Part shown: positions 1 to 9,078 of the stretch, piece by piece
Numbering within the stretch: the first letter of the stretch is position 1
How the letters are laid out: the number at the start of each line of letters is the position of its first letter
Source: Hymenobacter sediminicola
GTDB taxonomy: Bacteria > Bacteroidota > Bacteroidia > Cytophagales > Hymenobacteraceae
NCBI RefSeq assembly: GCF_014250515.1
Contig: NZ_CP060202.1
Location: 3,097,001 to 3,161,000, forward strand
Direction of reading: 5' to 3'
Length of the DNA: 64,000 nucleotides
Notes under the pieces: model-generated
The model's database searches: none
The model's input: only the letters and a program-made list of their open reading frames with translations
What the model was told of the DNA's origin: nothing
Position numbers and translations under genes: made by a program

Positions 1-616
1 GCTAGCCACGCCCGCCACTTCTGATGAGTTCAGTAGCAACCAACTGGGCCTGCAATGGCAGTGGCACGCCAATCCGCAGGACTATTGGGCCTTTTTGAAC
101 GGGCCGCAGGGCTATCTGCGCCTCTATGCTATGCCTTTGCCCGAGGACTACAAGAACTTGTGGCAACTGCCAAACCTGCTGCTGCAAAAGCTTCCCGCCG
201 AAACCTTCACCGCTACCACCAAGCTCTCGTATCAGTCGCGGGCCGAGGGTGAGAAGCTGGGGCTGGTGATGATGGGCCTCGACTACGCTTACATCTCGCT
301 TACCAACCAAGGCGGCAAGCTACAGCTCAGCCAGAGCGTGTGCCGCAAAGCCGACAAAGGCAGCCCGGAAACCACCACGGCGCCGGTAGCAGTGCCGCAG
401 CCCAACCAGCCGATATATCTGCGCGTGGCCGTGAAGCCGGGCGCCAAATGCCAGTTTAGCTACAGCTTCGATGGGCAGCAGTTCCAGCCACTGGGAACCG
501 AGTTTCAGGCAGTGGAGGGCAAATGGATTGGAGCCAAAGTAGGTCTGTTTTGCACCCGCGCCGCCAAGTTCAACGACTCCGGCAACGCCGACATTGACTG
601 GTTCCGCATCGAGTAA
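1..616 (+). CDS. Glycoside hydrolase family 43 beta-xylosidase-like protein, C-terminal part
   Basis: The 5' end lies outside the window; the reading frame is open from base 2 to the TAA at 614-616. The visible ~204 residues match the C-terminal beta-sandwich of GH43 beta-xylosidases/arabinofuranosidases: an opening with LGLQWQWHANP, then RLYAMP, a strand with YLRVAVKPG and SYSFDGQQF, and the family signature WIGAKVGLFC near the end. These enzymes release xylose or arabinose from xylan-derived oligosaccharides. The catalytic five-blade propeller is upstream and cannot be checked. Only 48 bp separate it from xylulokinase on the same strand, so it is probably the head of a xylose operon. Whether it is periplasmic or cytoplasmic cannot be judged without the N-terminus. 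Confidence 0.85.
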   Translation, partial: LATPATSDEFSSNQLGLQWQWHANPQDYWAFLNGPQGYLRLYAMPLPEDYKNLWQLPNLLLQKLPAETFTATTKLSYQSRAEGEKLGLVMMGLDYAYISLTNQGGKLQLSQSVCRKADKGSPETTTAPVAVPQPNQPIYLRVAVKPGAKCQFSYSFDGQQFQPLGTEFQAVEGKWIGAKVGLFCTRAAKFNDSGNADIDWFRIE

Positions 617-664
617 GAGCACTCGGCGCAACATCAGATACCGACAACTACCACAGTCCTTACC

Positions 665-2188
665 ATGCTTCTTCTCGGAATAGACCTCGGCACTTCATCC
701 ATCAAAGTATCGGTGGTAGATGCACAGACCCAGCAGTGCTTGGCCTCGGTGAGCTACCCCGAGACGGAGCGCGAAATTCTGACGCGGCAGCCGGGCTGGG
801 CTGAACAGGACCCGCGCCAGTGGTGGCTCGATGCCCGCCAAGCCATTCTCAAAGCCCATGCCACGCAGCGCTACAATCCGCAGGACATCGGTGCCATCGG
901 CATTGCCTACCAGATGCATGGCCTAGTGGTAGTCGACAAGGACCATCAGCCGTTGCGCGACGCTATTATCTGGTGCGACAGCCGGGCGGTGCCCTACGGC
1001 GAGGCGGCCTTGCACACTATTGGAGCCGAGTATTGCCAGAGCCACCTGCTGAATTCACTTGGCAACTTCACAGCGGCTAAGCTGGCCTGGGTGAAAGAAC
1101 ACGAGCCAGAAACCTACGCCCGCATCGACAAAATCATGCTGCCCGGCGACTTTCTGGCGCTGCAACTCACGGGCGAGACTACCACCAGTATTTCGGCGTT
1201 GTCTGAAGGTATCTTCTGGGACTTCGAGCGTCACGCCCTGTCCGAAGAAGTATTTGACTTCTTTGGGTTCGACAAGAGCCTGATTCCGCCGGTGCACGAC
1301 GTGTTTGCGCCGCACGGCTACGTGCGCGAAATGGTAGCCGAGGAACTAGGTCTGCGGGCAGGTATTCCGGTTACCTACAAAGCCGGCGACCAACCCAATA
1401 ACGCCCTGTCGCTGAATGTGCTGCGGCCGGGTGAAGTAGCTGCCACAGCCGGCACGTCGGGCGTAATTTATGCCGTCACGGACCAGCTGTTTGTCGATGC
1501 GCAGTCACGTGTCAATCCGTTTGCCCACGTTAACCATACGCGGGAGCAGCAGCGGCTGGGCGTATTGCTTTGCATCAACGGCACCGGCAGCATGAACCGT
1601 TGGGCCAAGCAAACAGTGGCCCACGAGCTAACGTACCCGGAAGCCAACGAGCGGGCTGCTGCCATAGCGCCCGGCGCCGCGGGCTTGCTGTGCCTGCCCT
1701 TCGGCAATGGCGTGGAGCGGATGCTGGCCAATCAGCCTGTAGGAGCACATTTCCAGGGGCTCGACCTGAACCTACACGGGGCAGCGCACATGCTACGAGC
1801 GGCGCAGGAAGGGGTGGCGTTTGCGTTTCGCTATGGCCTGGACCTGATGCGCGAAGGAGGTTTGCACCCTACCGTCGTGAAAGCCGGCCACACCAATATG
1901 TTCTTGAGCGAAGTCTTCACGCAGGCATTCGTGAACAGCACCGGGCTGGCCGTGGAGCTTTACCAGACTGATGGCAGCATGGGCGCCGCGCTGGGTGCGG
2001 GCATTGGAGCGGGCGTGTACACTACTCCCGACGAGGCATTCCGCCACATGCAGCCCTTGCGCACCGTCCGGCCAGACGTGAATTCGGCCGTGTACGAAGG
2101 CGTGTATCAGCAATGGAAAGCGCAACTGTTGCTGCACCTCGACCAGGCGACTGTTCCCTCCCTCCTTCTCGACTCAGCGGCGCGCTAA
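665..2188 (+). CDS. xylB: Xylulokinase
   Basis: FGGY-family sugar kinase of 507 residues, a normal length for xylulokinase. It phosphorylates D-xylulose to xylulose-5-phosphate with ATP in the cytoplasm. Visible features are the N-terminal phosphate loop [18 protein letters not shown] (residues 2-19), a substrate motif YQMHGL, the conserved AGDQPNNAL with the catalytic Asp in the middle of the chain, AATAGTSGV, and a C-terminal ATP-binding segment around [10 protein letters not shown]. The start is the first ATG, preceded by no other in-frame candidate. It sits between the GH43 gene and xylA on the same strand, which supports xylulose rather than another pentulose as the substrate. Confidence 0.95.
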   Translation: MLLLGIDLGTSSIKVSVVDAQTQQCLASVSYPETEREILTRQPGWAEQDPRQWWLDARQAILKAHATQRYNPQDIGAIGIAYQMHGLVVVDKDHQPLRDAIIWCDSRAVPYGEAALHTIGAEYCQSHLLNSLGNFTAAKLAWVKEHEPETYARIDKIMLPGDFLALQLTGETTTSISALSEGIFWDFERHALSEEVFDFFGFDKSLIPPVHDVFAPHGYVREMVAEELGLRAGIPVTYKAGDQPNNALSLNVLRPGEVAATAGTSGVIYAVTDQLFVDAQSRVNPFAHVNHTREQQRLGVLLCINGTGSMNRWAKQTVAHELTYPEANERAAAIAPGAAGLLCLPFGNGVERMLANQPVGAHFQGLDLNLHGAAHMLRAAQEGVAFAFRYGLDLMREGGLHPTVVKAGHTNMFLSEVFTQAFVNSTGLAVELYQTDGSMGAALGAGIGAGVYTTPDEAFRHMQPLRTVRPDVNSAVYEGVYQQWKAQLLLHLDQATVPSLLLDSAAR

Positions 2189-2235
2189 TCAGCGGCACGG
2201 TATTTCTTTTTGCTTTCACTCAACCCCTTGTTATC

Positions 2236-3564
2236 ATGAGTCTGGTCCTCGAAAAGAACAGTCTGTTTTCTACCATCCCGCAAATTCAGTTTGAAGGGCT
2301 GGAATCCGACAATCCGCTGGCCTTCCGCTGGTACGACGAAAAGCGCGTAGTGGCGGGCAAGCCCATGAAAGAGTGGCTGCGCTTCGCCGGAGCCTACTGG
2401 CACTCGTTCAACGGCTCCGGTGCCGACCCCTTCGGCGAAGCCACTCACCTCTTTCCCTGGGACACGAACTCCGACCCGATTGCCCGCGCCAAAGCCAAAA
2501 TGGATGCGGCCTTCGAGTTCCTGACCAAGCTGAACCTGCCCTACTACTGCTTCCACGACGTGGATGTGGTGGACTACGGCAACGACATTGCCGAAAATGA
2601 GCGGCGGCTGCAGACTATGGTGCAGTATGCCAAGCAGAAACAGCAAGAAACCGGCCTCAAACTGCTGTGGGGCACGGCCAATCTGTTTTCGCACCGCCGC
2701 TACATGAACGGCGCCAGCACCAACCCCGATTTCCATGTGCTGGCCCACGGCGCGGCGCAGGTGAAGGCCGCTATTGATGCTACCATTGAGCTGGGCGGCG
2801 AAAACTACGTGTTTTGGGGTGGCCGCGAAGGCTACATGACCCTGCTTAACACCAACATGCAGCGCGAGCAAGAGCACTTTGCCAAATTCCTGCACACGGC
2901 CAAGGACTATGCCCGCCGCAACGGGTTCAAGGGCACATTTTTCATCGAGCCCAAGCCAATGGAGCCTACCAAGCACCAGTACGACTACGATGCGGCCACC
3001 GTCATCGGGTTCCTGCGCCAGTACGATTTGCTCGACGATTTCAAGCTGAATCTGGAGGTAAACCACGCCACGCTGGCGGGCCACACGTTTCAGCACGAAC
3101 TGCAGGTAGCGGCCGACGCCGGCCTGCTGGGCAGCATTGATGCCAACCGCGGCGACTACCAGAACGGCTGGGACACCGACCAGTTCCCGAACGACATCTA
3201 CGAGCTAACCGAGTCCATGCTCGTGATTCTGGAAGCCGGCGGGCTACAGGGTGGCGGCATCAACTTCGACGCCAAAATTCGCCGCAACTCCACCGACCCG
3301 GTAGATCTGTTCCACGCACACGTGGGCGGCATGGACATCTTCGCCCGCGCCCTCATCACTGCCGACAACATTCTGCAGAAGTCCGACTACCGCAAAATCC
3401 GGCAGGAGCGCTACGCCTCCTTCGACTCGGGTGAAGGCAAAGCCTTCGAGCAGGGCCAGCTGACGCTGGAGCAACTCCGCGACTATGCCGCCCAAAACGG
3501 TGAGCCGGAAGTACGCAGCGGCAAGCAGGAGTATTTGGAGAACCTGATTAACCGCTATATTTAG
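2236..3564 (+). CDS. xylA: Xylose isomerase
   Basis: Metal-dependent isomerase converting D-xylose to D-xylulose (442 residues, the usual class II length). Family motifs are present: [16 protein letters not shown], the metal-binding [29 protein letters not shown], and GSIDANRGD, with metal-ligand Glu, His and Asp residues retained. The ATG at 2236 is chosen over an upstream in-frame ATG at 2113 because the latter lies inside xylB, whereas MSLVLEKNS is a typical start. The gap to xylB is 47 bp, so the two are very likely co-transcribed. A strong stem-loop follows the stop codon. Confidence 0.96.
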   Translation: MSLVLEKNSLFSTIPQIQFEGLESDNPLAFRWYDEKRVVAGKPMKEWLRFAGAYWHSFNGSGADPFGEATHLFPWDTNSDPIARAKAKMDAAFEFLTKLNLPYYCFHDVDVVDYGNDIAENERRLQTMVQYAKQKQQETGLKLLWGTANLFSHRRYMNGASTNPDFHVLAHGAAQVKAAIDATIELGGENYVFWGGREGYMTLLNTNMQREQEHFAKFLHTAKDYARRNGFKGTFFIEPKPMEPTKHQYDYDAATVIGFLRQYDLLDDFKLNLEVNHATLAGHTFQHELQVAADAGLLGSIDANRGDYQNGWDTDQFPNDIYELTESMLVILEAGGLQGGGINFDAKIRRNSTDPVDLFHAHVGGMDIFARALITADNILQKSDYRKIRQERYASFDSGEGKAFEQGQLTLEQLRDYAAQNGEPEVRSGKQEYLENLINRYI

Positions 3565-3578
3565 GCGCTTTCCACGGA

Positions 3579-3606
3579 ACAAGGCGAGGCTGCGGCCTCG
3601 CCTTGT
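3579..3606 (+). terminator. Intercistronic stem-loop after xylA
   Basis: Perfect 12-bp inverted repeat ACAAGGCGAGGC / GCCTCGCCTTGT around a TGCG tetraloop, starting 14 bases after the xylA stop and ending 29 bases before the symporter ATG. It is followed by TTGTGTCT rather than a clean T-run, so it may be a weak terminator or an mRNA-stabilising hairpin that sets unequal expression of xylA and the transporter. Confidence 0.6.
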
Positions 3607-3635
3607 TTGTGTCTATTCACTCCTGTCTGTCCGCT

Positions 3636-5324
3636 ATGCAGCACCAGCTCTCCTCCCTCGACTACATCGTTTTCTTTGTCTACTTTCTGATTGTTGCCGG
3701 TTACGGCATCTGGATCTACCGCCGCAAAACTGGCCACGATGGCACCGCCGAGGGTGACTCGAAAGACTACTTCCTGGCCGAAGGCTCCCTTACCTGGTGG
3801 GCCATCGGTTCTTCGCTCATAGCCTCCAACATTTCCGCCGAGCAGTTTGTGGGCATGTCGGGCTCGGGCTTCAAGATGGGCCTAGCCATAGCCACCTACG
3901 AATGGATGGCAGCTCTCACGCTCATCATTGTGGCCGTGTTTTTCATCCCGGTATACCTGAAGAATAAAATCTTCACGATGCCGCAGTTTTTGCATCAGCG
4001 CTACAACGGCACCGTGGCCATGATTATGGCCATTTTCTGGCTGATGCTGTACGTGGTAGTCAACTTGACTTCCATCCTGTATCTCGGCGCTATTGCCGTG
4101 AGCAGCATTTCGGGCCTGAACCTGGAGTTCTGCATGTACGCCCTGGCGGCCTTCGCCATTATCATCACGCTGGGCGGCATGAAGGTTATCGGCTTCACCG
4201 ACGTAATTCAAGTGTTCTTTTTGATTCTGGGCGGCTTGGCTACTACGTATTTGGCCCTCAACATGGTAGCGGAGCACTACGGCCAGACCGGCGTACTCAA
4301 CGGCTTCAACCTGATGACTGAGCAGGCCGGCGACCATTTCCAGATGATTTTCAAGCGCGACAACCCCAACTACATCGACCTGCCGGGCCTCACGGTGCTG
4401 CTGGGCGGCATGTGGATTGTGAACCTCAACTACTGGGGCTGCAACCAGTACATCACGCAGCGTGCCCTCGGCGCCGACCTGCCCACAGCCCGTGCCGGCA
4501 TTCTGTTCGCGGCTTTCCTGAAGCTGCTGATGCCGGTGATTGTGGTATTGCCCGGCATTGCGGCCTATGTGCTCTACAAGCAAGATGTGTTTGGGGCGGC
4601 TGAGTTTATGCAGGGCGGCGAAGTCAACCCTGACCGGGCCTATCCGGTGCTGCTCAATATTCTGCCTACGGGTCTGAAAGGCCTTTCCTTCGCTGCACTT
4701 ACGGCGGCCGTAGTGGCCTCACTGGCCGGCAAAGCCAACTCCATTGCCACCATCTTCACCCTCGATATCTACAAGAAGGTACTCAACGTGGATGCTTCCG
4801 AGAAGAAAATGGTAGCTGTGGGCAAGATTGCCGTGGTAGTGGCCATGATTCTGGGCGTCCTGATTGCGCCTCACCTTGGCATCGATAAGAAAGGCGGCTT
4901 CCAGTACATTCAGGAGTATACCGGGTTTGTGTCGCCGGGCATTTTTGCCATGTTTATTCTGGGCTTCTTCTGGAAGCGCACCACGTCCACGGCGGCCCTG
5001 TTTGCCACCATTGGCGGCTTCCTGATGTCGGTGCTGTTCAAGTTCCTGCCCAACATGACGGACCTGTCGTGGCTGGCTCCAATGGGCTTCGCGGTACCGA
5101 ATGCAGCGGACGTCTACGAAATTCCCTTCCTCGACCGGATGGGTTTCGTCTTCATTATCTGCGTTGTTGCCATGGTGATTATTAGCGTAATCGAGACCAA
5201 CCGAGGGGTAAAAACTAACGGTCTGGAAGTGGACAGCAGCATGTTTCGGCCCCAGCGCAGCTTTACCATCGGAGCAATGGTCATTGTTACCATCCTCACG
5301 GCGCTCTACACTATCTACTGGTAA
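3636..5324 (+). CDS. Sodium:solute symporter (SSS family), probable xylose/sugar transporter
   Basis: Integral inner-membrane protein (562 residues, about 14 hydrophobic segments) of the SSS/SGLT family, which moves sugars in with Na+. Recognisable parts are the first helix LDYIVFFVYFLIVAGYGI, the DYFLAEGSLTWWAIG and SLIASNISAEQFVGMSG motifs typical of the sugar-transporting branch, GGMKVIGFTDVIQV in the middle, and FAALTAAVVASLAGKANS. A TTG-initiated extension to 3603 exists but MQHQLSSLDYI at 3636 fits the family better. Its position directly after xylA points to xylose or xylo-oligosaccharides as the substrate; this is inferred from context, not from residues. A canonical terminator follows. 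Confidence 0.9.
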   Translation: MQHQLSSLDYIVFFVYFLIVAGYGIWIYRRKTGHDGTAEGDSKDYFLAEGSLTWWAIGSSLIASNISAEQFVGMSGSGFKMGLAIATYEWMAALTLIIVAVFFIPVYLKNKIFTMPQFLHQRYNGTVAMIMAIFWLMLYVVVNLTSILYLGAIAVSSISGLNLEFCMYALAAFAIIITLGGMKVIGFTDVIQVFFLILGGLATTYLALNMVAEHYGQTGVLNGFNLMTEQAGDHFQMIFKRDNPNYIDLPGLTVLLGGMWIVNLNYWGCNQYITQRALGADLPTARAGILFAAFLKLLMPVIVVLPGIAAYVLYKQDVFGAAEFMQGGEVNPDRAYPVLLNILPTGLKGLSFAALTAAVVASLAGKANSIATIFTLDIYKKVLNVDASEKKMVAVGKIAVVVAMILGVLIAPHLGIDKKGGFQYIQEYTGFVSPGIFAMFILGFFWKRTTSTAALFATIGGFLMSVLFKFLPNMTDLSWLAPMGFAVPNAADVYEIPFLDRMGFVFIICVVAMVIISVIETNRGVKTNGLEVDSSMFRPQRSFTIGAMVIVTILTALYTIYW

Positions 5325-5347
5325 GCGGTCCGATAACGTTCGTACAG

Positions 5348-5402
5348 CGGCGGCCCGGTCTGTGCTCTTTCCAGAGCCGACCGGGCCGCCGTTTTGTTTT
5401 TT
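5348..5402 (+). terminator. Rho-independent terminator of the xylose operon
   Basis: Perfect 13-bp arms CGGCGGCCCGGTC / GACCGGGCCGCCG around an 18-base loop, followed by TTTTGTTTTTT. It lies between the stop of the symporter and the end of the convergent LacI-family gene. Confidence 0.85.
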
Positions 5403-5407
5403 ACTCA

Positions 5408-6457
5408 TTACACAAGACTAGCTCCAATCTGCTCCCGCAATGAAGAGTTGCGGATAATGAGCGTGGGCTTAAGTACGATACGCTGACCGGTGAAATACTC
5501 TGTCCGCTTCAGAATCTGAAGGAACAGCTGTACTGCTACCTCGCCCATCAATTGTCCTCGCTGATCCACGGAGGTCAGTTGCGGCTTGATCATGGTGGTA
5601 AAGGGCTCGTTGCTGAAGCCAACCAGCGCCATATCCTGCGGCACACGCAAGCCGTGCTCTTCTATGGCCTGCAGCGCTCCGGCGGCCGCAAAATCATAGG
5701 CTGAAAACACGGCGTCTGGGCGTGGCGTGCGGGCCAGCAGTTGCTGCATGGCTGCGGCGCCTGCGGCCGTGCCGGAGCCCGCCAGCGGAATTACCAGCTG
5801 CGCATTATAGGGCAGGTTGTGGGCCAGTAGCGCATCGTGGTAGGCACGGTGCCGGTCGAAGGTGGTGTTGATGGTTTGCGGACCGGCCAGATGCGCAATG
5901 CGCCGGCAGCCCTGCTTAATTAGATGCTCCATCACCTGGTAGGCACCCCGATAATCGTCTACTACCACACCGCAGGCATTCTGCAGGGCGGGCATTCTGT
6001 CGAAAAACACGAGCGGAGTAGCTTGGTGCCGCACCTTCTCGAAATGGCTCAGGTCACGCGTAGTGTTCGACATGGAGACCAGCACGCCGTCGACCTGCGC
6101 ATTGAGCAAGGCCTCGATGTGCTTTTTTTCCTGGGCCTCGTCTTCATTTGACTGGCAGATCATGACGCTGAAGCCTGCTTTGCTGGCTACTTCCTCGATG
6201 CCGTGCACCACCGCCGGGAAAAACGCCCCGTTGATGTGCGGTACAATCACGCCCAGCATGTTGCTGCGGCCTTTGCGCAACGCAGCAGCCAGTGTGTTGG
6301 GGCGGTAGTTGAGCTTTTCGGCCAGAGCCCACACCTGCTGCCGGGTTGCTTCACTCACATCAGAAGCATTGTTGAGCGCCCGCGAAATAGTGGAGATGGA
6401 CAGGCCCAGTTGCTCCGCTAAATCAGAAATGGAGATGCGCTTATTTCCCTTGGCCAT
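5408..6457 (-). CDS. LacI-family transcriptional regulator
   Basis: Repressor-type regulator of 349 residues. The N-terminal helix-turn-helix is clear (ISISDLAEQLGLSISTIS then RALNNASDVSE), followed by the hinge helix NTLAAALRKG and a periplasmic-binding-protein-like sugar-sensing domain (MLGVIVPHINGAFFP, VDGVLVSMSNT, VFFDRMP, DAVFSAYDFAAAGAL, ALVGFSNEPFT). It is convergent with the xylose operon, so regulation of GH43-xylB-xylA-symporter by a pentose ligand is likely but inferred from position. The ATG at 6457 begins MAKGNKRISI and is the natural start. A few bases separate its stop from the xylose-operon terminator. Confidence 0.92.
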   Translation of the reverse strand: MAKGNKRISISDLAEQLGLSISTISRALNNASDVSEATRQQVWALAEKLNYRPNTLAAALRKGRSNMLGVIVPHINGAFFPAVVHGIEEVASKAGFSVMICQSNEDEAQEKKHIEALLNAQVDGVLVSMSNTTRDLSHFEKVRHQATPLVFFDRMPALQNACGVVVDDYRGAYQVMEHLIKQGCRRIAHLAGPQTINTTFDRHRAYHDALLAHNLPYNAQLVIPLAGSGTAAGAAAMQQLLARTPRPDAVFSAYDFAAAGALQAIEEHGLRVPQDMALVGFSNEPFTTMIKPQLTSVDQRGQLMGEVAVQLFLQILKRTEYFTGQRIVLKPTLIIRNSSLREQIGASLV

Positions 6458-6624
6458 GCCACGTGGTAGAATGAATAACCTGCCGCCGGGCGGGTAGTTT
6501 TCGGCTTGTTTTTGAGGCCCAGCAGGTTCTGGCGAGGAAATGCATTCCTGTGTTGCCTTACTCCCACTAAGCTACGCGTTGGCGGTCAGATGACCGCGCC
6601 TGTGGTACACTAGCTCCGCAGAAT

Positions 6625-7917
6625 CTACAGTTCATTCAGCCGTTTGCCCTGATGCCGGCCGTAGCGCGGGTGTTTGGCCTGCCCAATGACCTGCGCACCA
6701 TAGATACCCCGATGGCCGGAAAACAGGTAGGCCACCACGCATGCCAACGCCAGATACACCGCGCCCTGCACCCCGAACAACTCCAGCCCCATCAGCAGGC
6801 AGGCCAGCGGCGTGTTGGCGGCGCCCGCAAATACGCCCACAAACCCCATGGCCGCCAGCAGCGCCACCGGCAGCGGCAGCACCACCGCCAACGCCGACCC
6901 AAGGGCCGCACCAATAAAAAAGAGCGGTGTTACTTCTCCTCCCTTAAACCCGCAACCCAGCGTGAGGGCCGTCAGGAGCAGCTTCCAGACAAAATCTGCC
7001 GGGGGCAACGGTAACTGAAACGCCTCCACAATGACAGGTATGCCCAAGCCTACATAGCGCGTGGTGCCCGACGCCCAAATGATGCTCACCAGTAACGCTC
7101 CACCTAACACCGGCCGCAGCGGCGCATACGCAATGCGCCCAAATTGCCGGCTGAGCCAGTGCGTAAGTACAGCAAAGCTGCGCGCTACCAGCCCAAATAA
7201 TGCGCCGGCCAGCAATGTGCTGCCCAGCCCCAGCGGCGTAATTGGGAAAGCGGCCAGCTGCGGATACTGCGTGTGCCCTACACCCCAGGCCCGCGTCACG
7301 AAGTCGGCGCTGATGGCAGCCAGGAAGGCGGGCAGCACCGCATCGTAGCGGATGGAACCCAGCAGAAACACTTCCAGCCCGAATACAGCTCCGGCCAGCG
7401 GCGTTCCAAATACCGAAGCAAACCCTGCACTCATGCCCGCAATCAGCAACAGCCGCCGGTCGCGGGGGCGCAGCCGCAGCAAGCGGGTAAGCTGGTCGGC
7501 CAGGGCACCTCCCATTTGCACGGCCGTACCCTCACGGCCAGCAGAGCCGCCGAACAGGTGCGTAGCCAGCGTGCCGCCCAGCACCAACGGCACCAGCCGC
7601 AACGGAATCGGGGCACGGGGTGTATCTATTTCCTCCAGAATCAGGTTGTTACCACGTACTGCTTGCTTGCCGAAATACTGATAGGCCAGCCCAATTCCCA
7701 TACCGGCCACGGGCAGTAGCGCCAACACCCACGGTTGCTGTTCGCGCCAGTTCGTCGCCCAGTCGAGTGCGACCAGAAAAAAGGCTGAAGCCGAACCAGC
7801 CAGCACGCCAACCAGTACGCTGAATAGCAGCCAACGCCCCAGAAACACCGCAGTAGCAGTTGATTCCAGGCCACGCAGGCGAGCAGGCAAGTGACGAAAG
7901 AAAGTAGAGAGCAACAT
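6625..7917 (-). CDS. ClC-family chloride channel / H+-Cl- antiporter
   Basis: Membrane protein of 430 residues with roughly ten hydrophobic segments. The ClC selectivity-filter sequences are visible: GSAGREGTAVQ (family GREGP, here with Thr instead of Pro but keeping the gating Glu), and YVGLGIPVIVEAF (GxGIP). GFKGGEVTPLFFIGAALGS is the second typical stretch. There is no C-terminal CBS pair, so it is the short bacterial type related to EriC/ClcB. The retained gating glutamate is what antiporters use, but transporter versus channel cannot be decided from sequence alone. It is a stand-alone gene between the LacI regulator and a tRNA. Confidence 0.9.
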   Translation of the reverse strand: MLLSTFFRHLPARLRGLESTATAVFLGRWLLFSVLVGVLAGSASAFFLVALDWATNWREQQPWVLALLPVAGMGIGLAYQYFGKQAVRGNNLILEEIDTPRAPIPLRLVPLVLGGTLATHLFGGSAGREGTAVQMGGALADQLTRLLRLRPRDRRLLLIAGMSAGFASVFGTPLAGAVFGLEVFLLGSIRYDAVLPAFLAAISADFVTRAWGVGHTQYPQLAAFPITPLGLGSTLLAGALFGLVARSFAVLTHWLSRQFGRIAYAPLRPVLGGALLVSIIWASGTTRYVGLGIPVIVEAFQLPLPPADFVWKLLLTALTLGCGFKGGEVTPLFFIGAALGSALAVVLPLPVALLAAMGFVGVFAGAANTPLACLLMGLELFGVQGAVYLALACVVAYLFSGHRGIYGAQVIGQAKHPRYGRHQGKRLNEL

Positions 7918-8123
7918 ATACGAACCACATGAAAAGCTACCTGGCCAGCCTTCGGGGCCAGCTGTTCAGTAGGAATCATCAGCGCAAAGTAGAGCACTTT
8001 GGCGGTTCGCGGTGGAAATCCATCACCGTATGCAAAGCACAAATATAGTGTTGCTAGAAATAACTTGATTCGGATTCCCTGCGCACCAACTCAACGCTGT
8101 ACCGCTCCCCCGCTGGCTGAAAC

Positions 8124-8158
8124 AAAAAACCCGCTCTACACAGGTGTAAAGCGGGTTT
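8124..8158 (-). terminator. Terminator downstream of tRNA-Ile2
   Basis: On the minus strand, AAACCCGCTTTACAC pairs with GTGTAGAGCGGGTTT and is followed by a run of T (the A-run at 8124-8129 on the plus strand). It begins seven bases after the tRNA 3' end. Confidence 0.8.
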
Positions 8159-8164
8159 CAAGCG

Positions 8165-8238
8165 TGGGCCCAACTGGAATCGAACCAGTGACCTGCTGAT
8201 TATGAGTCAGCTGCTCTAACCGATTGAGCTATAGGCCC
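8165..8238 (-). tRNA. tRNA-Ile2 (anticodon CAU, lysidine type)
   Basis: A 74-nt cloverleaf on the minus strand. The 7-bp acceptor stem GGGCCTA / TGGGCCC (one G-U) carries discriminator A. The D-arm contains AGCTCAATCGGTTAGAGC, the anticodon arm is CTGACTCATAATCAG with anticodon CAT, and the T-arm is ACTGGTTCGATTCCAGT. The GACTCATAATC anticodon arm is characteristic of tRNA-Ile whose C34 is converted to lysidine to read AUA, rather than of methionine tRNAs; automated tools may label it tRNA-Met. CCA is not encoded. Confidence 0.9.
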
Positions 8239-8278
8239 GGTGCCAAACCAAGTGCCGCAGCCATTGATTTCGACGCTG

Positions 8279-8294
8279 CAAACTTCGAAGTTTG
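8279..8294. promoter_or_regulatory. Perfect 16-bp palindrome in divergent intergenic region
   Basis: CAAACTTCGAAGTTTG is its own reverse complement. It lies 41 bp upstream of the tRNA-Ile2 5' end and about 107 bp upstream of the HAD gene start, where an operator for either gene would sit. Its function is unknown. Confidence 0.35.
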
Positions 8295-8400
8295 TGGCCG
8301 TATTTGCAATCGGTCAGGAGCTAAATAGTGAAATGAGGTGCTGGTTGCTTACTTACCTTGCTTGTGCGGCCACTCCGCCACGGCGCTATTCTCTTCTCTT

Positions 8401-9078
8401 ATGTCCCGGAAACTTCCCAATCTGCTGTTCGACTTTGGCGGTGTAATCATCAATATCGATTACCAGCACACGCTGGAAGCCATGCGCCGCCTGCACCGGC
8501 ATGGCAGCACTATAGAATTTACTCAAGCAGCCCAATCCGAGCTGTTTGACCTGATGGAAACCGGCCGCCTGACGCCACAGGAGTTTCGGGAGGGCCTGCG
8601 GACCACATATGAGCTAGATGCTACCGACGAGCAATTGGATGCGGCCTGGAACGCGCTACTGCTGGACGTACCCGCTGAGCGGCTGGTACTTATTGCTGAG
8701 TTGCGCGCCCAGGGCCACGAAACAGCGCTGCTTTCTAACACCAACCAGATTCACATCGAGGAAATAAACCGTGTACTTCGTCGGCAGTACGGATTCGAGC
8801 AGGGCATTGCCGACTGCCTGGACCGAGTCTTCTACTCGCAGCAAGTGGGGCTGCGCAAGCCCGGCGAGGAGATTTTCCAGCATGCATTACGCGAGATGAA
8901 CTGGAAAGCCGAAGAAACTCTTTTCATCGAGGACAGTTTTCAACATATAGAAACTGCCCGCCGGCTGGGCCTACACACCCTTTTTCTGGCCCCGCCGCTT
9001 ACCCTCACCGACGCTCTGCCCGCTGCCCTCCGTGCCTTTCCCGACCGAGAATACTCCGCCGCTCCTCCCCTTTCCTGA
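8401..9078 (+). CDS. HAD-superfamily phosphatase (HAD-IA, YihX-like)
   Basis: Cytoplasmic haloacid-dehalogenase-type hydrolase of 225 residues. Motif I is LLFDFGGVIINID (nucleophile Asp), motif II is ALLSNTN, motif III Lys lies in VGLRKPGEEIF, and motif IV is TLFIEDSFQHIETARRLGL. The DFGGV form of motif I and the cap between motifs I and II resemble sugar-phosphate phosphatases such as glucose-1-phosphate phosphatase YihX; the actual substrate is unknown. The ATG at 8401 is preferred over a GTG at 8338 because the hydrophobic first strand begins six residues after it. The 3' end overlaps the protease gene by 47 bp in another frame, so the two are translationally coupled. Confidence 0.88.
   Translation: MSRKLPNLLFDFGGVIINIDYQHTLEAMRRLHRHGSTIEFTQAAQSELFDLMETGRLTPQEFREGLRTTYELDATDEQLDAAWNALLLDVPAERLVLIAELRAQGHETALLSNTNQIHIEEINRVLRRQYGFEQGIADCLDRVFYSQQVGLRKPGEEIFQHALREMNWKAEETLFIEDSFQHIETARRLGLHTLFLAPPLTLTDALPAALRAFPDREYSAAPPLS

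Noticed and set aside
2113..2235. N-terminal extension of xylA to the ATG at 2113
   Set aside because: It lies within the xylB coding sequence, lacks similarity to xylose isomerases, and a proper start exists at 2236.
2185..3096. 303-residue open frame antisense to xylA
   Set aside because: It lies entirely over xylA and the intergenic gap, has Val/Gly/Leu/His-rich shadow composition and no recognisable domain; it follows from the GC-rich codon usage of xylA.
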